From: Asticcacaulis currens
GTDB lineage: Bacteria; Pseudomonadota; Alphaproteobacteria; Caulobacterales; Caulobacteraceae
DNA length: 64,000 bases
Assembly (NCBI RefSeq): GCF_028550395.1
Contig: NZ_JAQQKW010000003.1
Location: 62,001 to 126,000 of the forward strand
Reading direction: 5' to 3'
The translations under genes and the position numbers were made by a program. Every line of letters begins with the position of its first letter. Positions within the stretch are counted from its first letter, which is position 1. A model generated the notes under the pieces. It saw nothing but the letters and a program-made list of their open reading frames with translations, had not been told where the DNA came from and ran no database searches. Of the stretch, positions 59,349-64,000 are shown one piece after another.

Positions 59349-60467
59349 CTAACGCGCCAGTTGATAGGCGAGTCGGTAACGAAGGCGGTCACCCAGATCG
59401 CGGACGACGCGGCGCAGGGGCAGTTCGATAATGTGGTGCGCGAGCATGGCTATGGGCACGATGGCGATCAGGCCGATGGCCCACCACAGCAGCGGCAGTG
59501 GCGCGTCGCCAGTGCCCAGCACCATCCCCATGGCATTGAGATAGACCCACTTCCAAGGCACATAGACCATATACATGGCAAAGGACACTTCGCCGAGATA
59601 GACCAGCACGCGGTTGCCCAACGGGCCGTCATTGGCAAACCGCGACACGCACAGCAGCATCAGCCCCAGCAGCGGCACAATCAGGGCGTCGATCCGCCCC
59701 CAGGAGGCCACCACGATGACCATCAGGCTGAAAATCGCTGCGCCGATAACCGCCAGGCGTGGCGCCAGCCGGTCGGCCCGCCAGACCAGATAGAGCGCAC
59801 ACCCCAGCATAAAGGTGGGTACGATCCGCAGCGCGCCCCAGAAGACGGTGGCCGAGGTCAGCGCAAAGCCCATAATGGTCTCAAAAATCATATAGAGGCT
59901 GATGAGGAAGGTCACCGACAGACCGACGGCCACCCACGGGCGCGCCCGCAGCGACCAGGCGACCGCACCAAAGACTGGGAACAGCAGATAGGCGAACCAT
60001 TCCGCCGATATAGACCACGAGGGATGGTTGAAGGCCGCTTCCGGTGCCAGACCCCACGCCTGTACAAGGAAGAGATGGGCGGGCAAGGACGGCCAATTGA
60101 CCAGATTGCGGTCCACAGTCATCCCCTTGAGCGTCGCTGCCCCCCACAACAGGATGGCAAAACACAGGGTGGCCAGATGCAGCGGATAGACGCGCGCCCA
60201 TCGATTGACGAGGAAGGCATCGTACCGAAAACGCCCCTCAGCCAGAGACGCCATATAGACGTGGCTCAGGATAAAGCCGGACAGGATGAAGAAGAGATCG
60301 ACCCCCAGATAGCCTTTTTCGATAAGGCCTATGGGGACGGCGCCGTCCAGCGCAGACCAGTAGCTATAAAGAATGACCCAGACCGCTGCGAAAAAGCGCA
60401 GCGAAGTCAAAGGCCGTATCGTGTCGGCGGGGGCGGCCGAAACGGCGGCGCGAAGGTCAGGCGTCAT
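59349..60467 (-). CDS. Acyltransferase-3 family membrane protein
   Basis: This 372-residue protein with about ten membrane helices is of the OafA type that acylates sugars of surface polymers. It has LRFFAAVWVILYS near the N-terminus, GYLGVDLFFILSGFILSHVY, the Arg pair in NRWARVYPLHLA, and HPSWSISAEWFAYLLFP. The His usually found at the end of the first helix (LYH) appears as Ser. The start was set at MTPDLRAAVS. Repeat copy C lies upstream. Confidence 0.82.
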   Translation of the reverse strand: MTPDLRAAVSAAPADTIRPLTSLRFFAAVWVILYSYWSALDGAVPIGLIEKGYLGVDLFFILSGFILSHVYMASLAEGRFRYDAFLVNRWARVYPLHLATLCFAILLWGAATLKGMTVDRNLVNWPSLPAHLFLVQAWGLAPEAAFNHPSWSISAEWFAYLLFPVFGAVAWSLRARPWVAVGLSVTFLISLYMIFETIMGFALTSATVFWGALRIVPTFMLGCALYLVWRADRLAPRLAVIGAAIFSLMVIVVASWGRIDALIVPLLGLMLLCVSRFANDGPLGNRVLVYLGEVSFAMYMVYVPWKWVYLNAMGMVLGTGDAPLPLLWWAIGLIAIVPIAMLAHHIIELPLRRVVRDLGDRLRYRLAYQLAR

Positions 60468-60559
60468 AGGCGGGTTCCTGTGCGGGGTGTCCTGAAATAA
60501 GCCAGTCAGGCGAATCCTGGCCATATTTTGAATCACTTTGCGCAAGCTCTGCACATTTT

Positions 60560-60686
60560 ATACCAACGATCGAAGACGCTGACCGCATCCGACCGTTTAA
60601 AAAACTCGAGAATTTCTCATATGCGTCAAAGGCATCAGAAAGTCTCGAAAAGCATACCAAGGCTCATTTTTTATGAGTCCAGGCAT
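60560..60686. repeat. Three-hairpin dispersed repeat, copy C (127 bp, reverse)
   Basis: In reverse orientation it aligns with copies A and B through all three hairpins. One end is ATACCAA (60560-60566); the other is degenerate (ATGCCTGG-like, ending at 60686). Base changes in the stems are compensated. Confidence 0.75.
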
Positions 60687-60726
60687 CCTGCCGATCGGAC
60701 GCAACGGCCTTTTCAGACACGAAAAA

Positions 60727-60753
60727 GCCCTGTGACCACCAGGGCCACAGGGC
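60727..60753 (-). terminator. Terminator after ydbL
   Basis: An 8-bp stem (60727-60734/60746-60753) is followed by TTTTT on minus (complement of 60722-60726). It lies 27 bp past the ydbL stop and closes the ydbH-ynbE-ydbL operon. Confidence 0.85.
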
Positions 60754-60779
60754 ACACCGTACAGGCGCTAGGGGTGACG

Positions 60780-61157
60780 CTATTTGCGCTTCCAGCTACC
60801 CGAATCGTCCTTGTAATATTCGCCGGCCTTGACCTTGGGGAAGATCAGGTTGGTGTAGGCCGAGGCCCCGGCAGCGGCCGGCGACACGCCGTTTTTGGCA
60901 GCGGCTTCGGCATAGACGCGGGCGCGGCCGGTATTGATTTCTTCAACCGCGGCCTTGGTGGCGGCATCGGCCGAGCCCTTAACGAGGCCCAGATAGCCGT
61001 CGGATTGCTCGCCAACCGTACCGGCGGCCTTGGCGGCATCGACGGTGGCCTTGGCGGCCGACTGGGCGTAGGCCGGGGGGGTGAGGGCGACGCCGGCGCT
61101 CAGGACCGCCGAGGAGACGACGACGGCGCTGAGGATAGAAAACAGGGTCTTTTTCAT
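60780..61157 (-). CDS. ydbL: YdbL-like periplasmic protein (DUF1318)
   Basis: This 125-residue exported protein has the signal peptide MKKTLFSILSAVVVSSAVLS, cut near AYAQ. The mature part has GTVGEQSDGYLGLV and the Asn-Thr-Gly-Arg-Ala-Arg segment typical of YdbL. In E. coli it is encoded with ydbH and ynbE, whose products form an inner-to-outer membrane bridge for lipid traffic, and ydbL modulates it. It is 11 bp after ynbE. Confidence 0.85.
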   Translation of the reverse strand: MKKTLFSILSAVVVSSAVLSAGVALTPPAYAQSAAKATVDAAKAAGTVGEQSDGYLGLVKGSADAATKAAVEEINTGRARVYAEAAAKNGVSPAAAGASAYTNLIFPKVKAGEYYKDDSGSWKRK

Positions 61158-61168
61158 AGCGGAATTCC

Positions 61169-61366
61169 TCAGAACAGGTCCGGATTTTGTTTGACGAGGG
61201 CCTTCACGTCCTCATCCAGCGACACCCGCACATTGGCGTCGAGTTTGGCATAGATGGTGATGGGATCGACCTTGAGGCGAACCGTTGGCGTGCAGGCCGC
61301 CGTCAGTGCCGCACCCGCCAGACACAGGACGGCTGTGCCCGCGCGGGCGACAGGGGATTTCAACAT
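61169..61366 (-). CDS. ynbE: YnbE-like outer-membrane lipoprotein
   Basis: This 65-residue lipoprotein has the lipobox LTAAC near residue 25. The mature part, TPTVRLKVDPITIYAKLDAN, matches the small YnbE family that caps YdbH by beta-strand addition at the outer membrane. I start at MLKSPVARAG. The neighbours are ydbH upstream and ydbL downstream, the conserved order. Confidence 0.87.
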   Translation of the reverse strand: MLKSPVARAGTAVLCLAGAALTAACTPTVRLKVDPITIYAKLDANVRVSLDEDVKALVKQNPDLF

Positions 61367-61499
61367 GAAGGGCTCCACAGCAAGAGATCATGACTTATGG
61401 GTAACAGCTATAAGCTGAACCGGGCCTGAATGACAGAGACATTCTACCCCTGGCTATTGAGCATAATTGTGTCAGCAAGAGCACCCTGCGTATCGGGCT

Positions 61500-64000
61500 T
61501 TATTTGATCTTGGACCAGTCGAAACCGCCGCGCTTCTGCACCTCTATATAGTCCTTCAGAAACTCATCGAGATTATAGCTGACGTCGAGGTTCAGATTGA
61601 CCCTGGTATCAGAGGGCAGGTCAATGGGCTTTTGCGTCCAGGTGCCGCGCAGATAGTCGATCAGGCCGATCTTCGCCTCCTTACGCTCAGGCGGATCATA
61701 GCGCCCGACAATACGGAAGTTGAAGTTCAGCACGCCCTTATCGTCCGAATTGACCGCCGCCGACAGTTCGTCATAGGCCAGATGCTCCATCGCCTGATAG
61801 GCCAGCCCTTCGACGATGTTGGAAGGCGATGCCGCCGGTGCCGCTGCCGCGTCGGCATTGGCGACCGCGCCGCCCTGCGCCGCAACCGTGGTCACCGCGT
61901 TGCGGCGGATCGAGACGCGGCCCGGCCCCTCGCCCAGCAGATAGCCCTTGCGCACGCTGAGCTTGCCGCCGTTCAGTTCGAACGGCAGCTTGCCCGACAC
62001 AAACCCGTTAAATTCGGCGTCCTTGGCGAACGGGCTTGAGGCCACCACCTTGCCGAAATCGACCTTGTCAAAGCTCAGTTCACCCCTGAGCGGTTTGGTC
62101 GTATCGAACGGCACGTCCATCGGGGCCAGCGCAAAGTCGCCACCTTCGCTGGTGACGCGCGCGCTTTCTAGCCTCAGATAATCCCCGGCGAACTGCATCA
62201 CTGCGCGCACGTCCTTCACCGGCACCACGCTGGTGACGCGACGCGCCGTCAAGGTCTGACCCGGCGCCGATTGCAGCGGGGCCAGAGAGGTAAAGTCAAT
62301 CCGCCCGTTCAGACCTTCGACCAAACCCGCCGGGCTGGTAAAGCCCATCTCATTCAGCGTCAGCGCGCCGCCTGAGGTCGAACCGTCCGGCGACCAGCCG
62401 AAATAGCCCTTGAAATCGACGCGACCGGTCGTGTCACGCTGAAGCACCCCCGCCACCATCGGCGTCAGGTCGAGCGGTTGCAGCTTTTGTGGCGCAAAGC
62501 TGAGATGGGTCGCGGTAAGATCGGCGCGGCCCTTGCCGCTGGCGAGGTCAGAACGCAGGACAATCTCCGCCAGAGGCCCATCGGCCCGCGCCTGCACCGC
62601 CGCATCGGCGGAGGTCACGGCCAGCTTGCCGTCCAGCGTCTTGCGGCCCTGCACCATGTCACCGGCGATCAGCACCGGATGGAAGCGCGGCGCGTCCATC
62701 GCGTCCGTGGCCTTCAGGGTTTTCAGCGCCACCGTGAAGCCCAGACCGTCCGCATCGGGGAAGCTGCTGGCGGTAAAGGCCCCCTCGCCGCCTGACAATG
62801 CCACCTGATAGTCGGGGGCGGCAGCGGCCATGCCGTCAAAGCGGCCTTCGCTGCGCCACTGACCGCTGTTCATCGTCAGGACCGGGGCGGCTGTCGGGCA
62901 CAGACGGGTGGTAAAGGCGGTCAGACGACCGCCGATATCGGCGCGCTCGGCGGTAAACGGCAGGCAATCGTCAAGCCGCACCTGCAACAGGCCCGATGAA
63001 CTGTAGACAAAGCGGGCATTGGCGGTGGCCTGCGCCCCATAGACGGGGGCCAGGTTGAAGCCGGCTTCAAGCGTCAGCCGGCCATCGAGCGCCCCCTGCG
63101 CCCCAAAGCCGAAATCCGACACTCTGGCCTTGAGCGCAGGCAGATTGTCGCCGCTTGTCACCACCGTGAACGCGGTGCGCGTATCGCTGGCGATCAGGGC
63201 CGAGCGCGCATCGGTCGTCAGGCGTATATCGCCACCATCGAACGGGCGGATCAGCACCGGCTTACCCGGACTGACGGCGAAGCGGTGGCGGTTGCCCTGA
63301 CCGCTCAGCGAGACGCGCACCGCCTCGGCCTTCAGGCTGAAGCGGTCGGCGGCGCGCAGCAGAGACACCATCAGATCCGGTCCCGGCGGCGGCGCGGGCA
63401 CGGGCGGCGTCCCGGCGGGCAAACGGGCATTGGCCGCGTCAAAGGCCACCCGGCTTTCGGCCAGAGCCCTGGCACGATCTGCGGCCAGCGCGCCCATGCC
63501 GCGATAGCGGCCCTGACGGCCGTTAACATCGGTGGTCAGGGCGATCTCATAGGCGTCCGGCCCTAAGCGCCCCGTGCCGTCGAGCCGGGCGGTCACACCG
63601 GAAAGACTCAGATCGCCCTGCGCGGCGCGGGCGGCCACGGCGCGGCCTTCGAAACTGAGATCGGTGCCTTCGGAGCCGTGCGCCAGCGAGAAACCGGAGA
63701 GGTCCAGCGCCGCCTCATTGAGCGACAAGGTGTCCTGCGTAAAAACCCCGGCCTTGAGGCTCAAGGGGCCATCGAGCGTCACGGCCGAAGCGGCATCCAG
63801 CGCCAGATCGCTGCGCAGCGTCAGGTCGTGCGCGGCCACCCGCACGGTGCGGCCCTGCATGGCACCGTTTCGGAAACTGTCCAGCGTCGCCATCACCTGC
63901 GAAGTCCCCGAAAAGGCCACCCGCGTGTTTTCAAAATCGGCCCGGCCATTGAGGCTCAGCGTGCTGTCCAGCCCCCGAACGGAGGACGCCCCGGCCCCGT
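61500..64000 (-). CDS. ydbH: YdbH-like AsmA-family protein, 5' part outside window
   Basis: This is a long beta-rich protein of the AsmA-like/YdbH group, proposed to bridge the periplasm and carry phospholipids. The visible part is about 830 residues. The frame stays open to base 64000, so the N-terminus lies beyond the edge. The C-terminal YdbH (dicarboxylate-transport-like) region includes PLRGELSFDKVDFGKVVASS and the SIRRNAVTTVAAQGG segment, ending YNLDEFLKDYIEVQKRGG plus a short tail. It lies 133 bp before ynbE. Confidence 0.85.
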   Translation of the reverse strand, partial: GAGASSVRGLDSTLSLNGRADFENTRVAFSGTSQVMATLDSFRNGAMQGRTVRVAAHDLTLRSDLALDAASAVTLDGPLSLKAGVFTQDTLSLNEAALDLSGFSLAHGSEGTDLSFEGRAVAARAAQGDLSLSGVTARLDGTGRLGPDAYEIALTTDVNGRQGRYRGMGALAADRARALAESRVAFDAANARLPAGTPPVPAPPPGPDLMVSLLRAADRFSLKAEAVRVSLSGQGNRHRFAVSPGKPVLIRPFDGGDIRLTTDARSALIASDTRTAFTVVTSGDNLPALKARVSDFGFGAQGALDGRLTLEAGFNLAPVYGAQATANARFVYSSSGLLQVRLDDCLPFTAERADIGGRLTAFTTRLCPTAAPVLTMNSGQWRSEGRFDGMAAAAPDYQVALSGGEGAFTASSFPDADGLGFTVALKTLKATDAMDAPRFHPVLIAGDMVQGRKTLDGKLAVTSADAAVQARADGPLAEIVLRSDLASGKGRADLTATHLSFAPQKLQPLDLTPMVAGVLQRDTTGRVDFKGYFGWSPDGSTSGGALTLNEMGFTSPAGLVEGLNGRIDFTSLAPLQSAPGQTLTARRVTSVVPVKDVRAVMQFAGDYLRLESARVTSEGGDFALAPMDVPFDTTKPLRGELSFDKVDFGKVVASSPFAKDAEFNGFVSGKLPFELNGGKLSVRKGYLLGEGPGRVSIRRNAVTTVAAQGGAVANADAAAAPAASPSNIVEGLAYQAMEHLAYDELSAAVNSDDKGVLNFNFRIVGRYDPPERKEAKIGLIDYLRGTWTQKPIDLPSDTRVNLNLDVSYNLDEFLKDYIEVQKRGGFDWSKIK

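Larger units (their letters stand above)
60468..60779. other. Intergenic with repeat copy C and terminator
   Basis: This is 312 bp between the acyltransferase start and the ydbL stop. It holds repeat copy C (60560-60686) and the ydbL terminator (60727-60753). No gene is supported. Confidence 0.55.

Noticed and set aside
60457-60660. Small open frame on minus upstream of the acyltransferase
   Set aside because: It lies largely in repeat copy C and has no coding features.

Overview
The window looks like a chromosomal segment of a Gram-negative, GC-rich alphaproteobacterium. Family Caulobacteraceae (perhaps Asticcacaulis or a relative) is my best inference, from the style of the ribosomal proteins, the SapC-family protein, the Zur/TonB-receptor pair, and a dispersed repeat of a type I associate with alphaproteobacteria. 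I could not run a database search, so the genus is a guess. I see no tRNA, rRNA, CRISPR array or complete insertion sequence.

Positions 248-15025 (minus strand) hold the S10-spc-alpha ribosomal protein cluster, from rpsJ to rplQ, with secY, adk and rpoA inside. Gene order is classical, but the cluster is broken by five non-coding gaps of about 150-350 bp that carry hairpins, and at least one gap carries a promoter. Positions 15333-18065 hold an insertion-like block: a CelD/FemAB-type acetyltransferase, a decayed CAP-domain gene and an endonuclease/exonuclease/phosphatase-family protein. This block separates the S10 cluster from the str operon (rpsL-rpsG-fusA-tuf, 18259-22683).

Positions 22924-33502 are mixed metabolism and signalling: a soluble globin-coupled chemoreceptor, a secreted GH13 amylase with an in-frame repeat inside it, a putrescine/GABA-type pair (class III aminotransferase plus PuuD-like hydrolase), a Lys/Ala-rich protein, prmA, the molybdopterin genes moaD-moaE-moaC, and a soluble CapD-like 4,6-dehydratase. 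Positions 33559-40087 are a complete cytochrome bd module: cydA-cydB-cydX on minus, divergent from the cydD-cydC exporter on plus. Positions 40143-46711 hold asparaginase, a pentapeptide-repeat protein, a stand-alone RibD-like deaminase, gpmA, a MOSC protein, an AT-rich membrane-protein gene, prfA and a GST.

Positions 46900-64000 hold a CHASE4-like/GGDEF/EAL protein with a degenerate GGDEF motif, ispG-rodZ, a hotdog-fold protein, sapC, a zinc-uptake pair (TonB receptor and Zur around a shared operator-like palindrome), corA, a CHAP-domain protein with a repetitive Lys/Ala tail, an acyltransferase, and the ydbH-ynbE-ydbL intermembrane-bridge genes running off the right edge.

The most notable non-coding signals are: (i) a 125-127 bp, three-hairpin dispersed repeat with 3 copies and compensatory base changes; (ii) terminator-like hairpins in the leaders of the str, S10 and rpsM transcripts, and an inverted-repeat-rich spacer before rplQ; (iii) a palindromic repeat element inside the amylase reading frame; (iv) a Zur-type palindrome.
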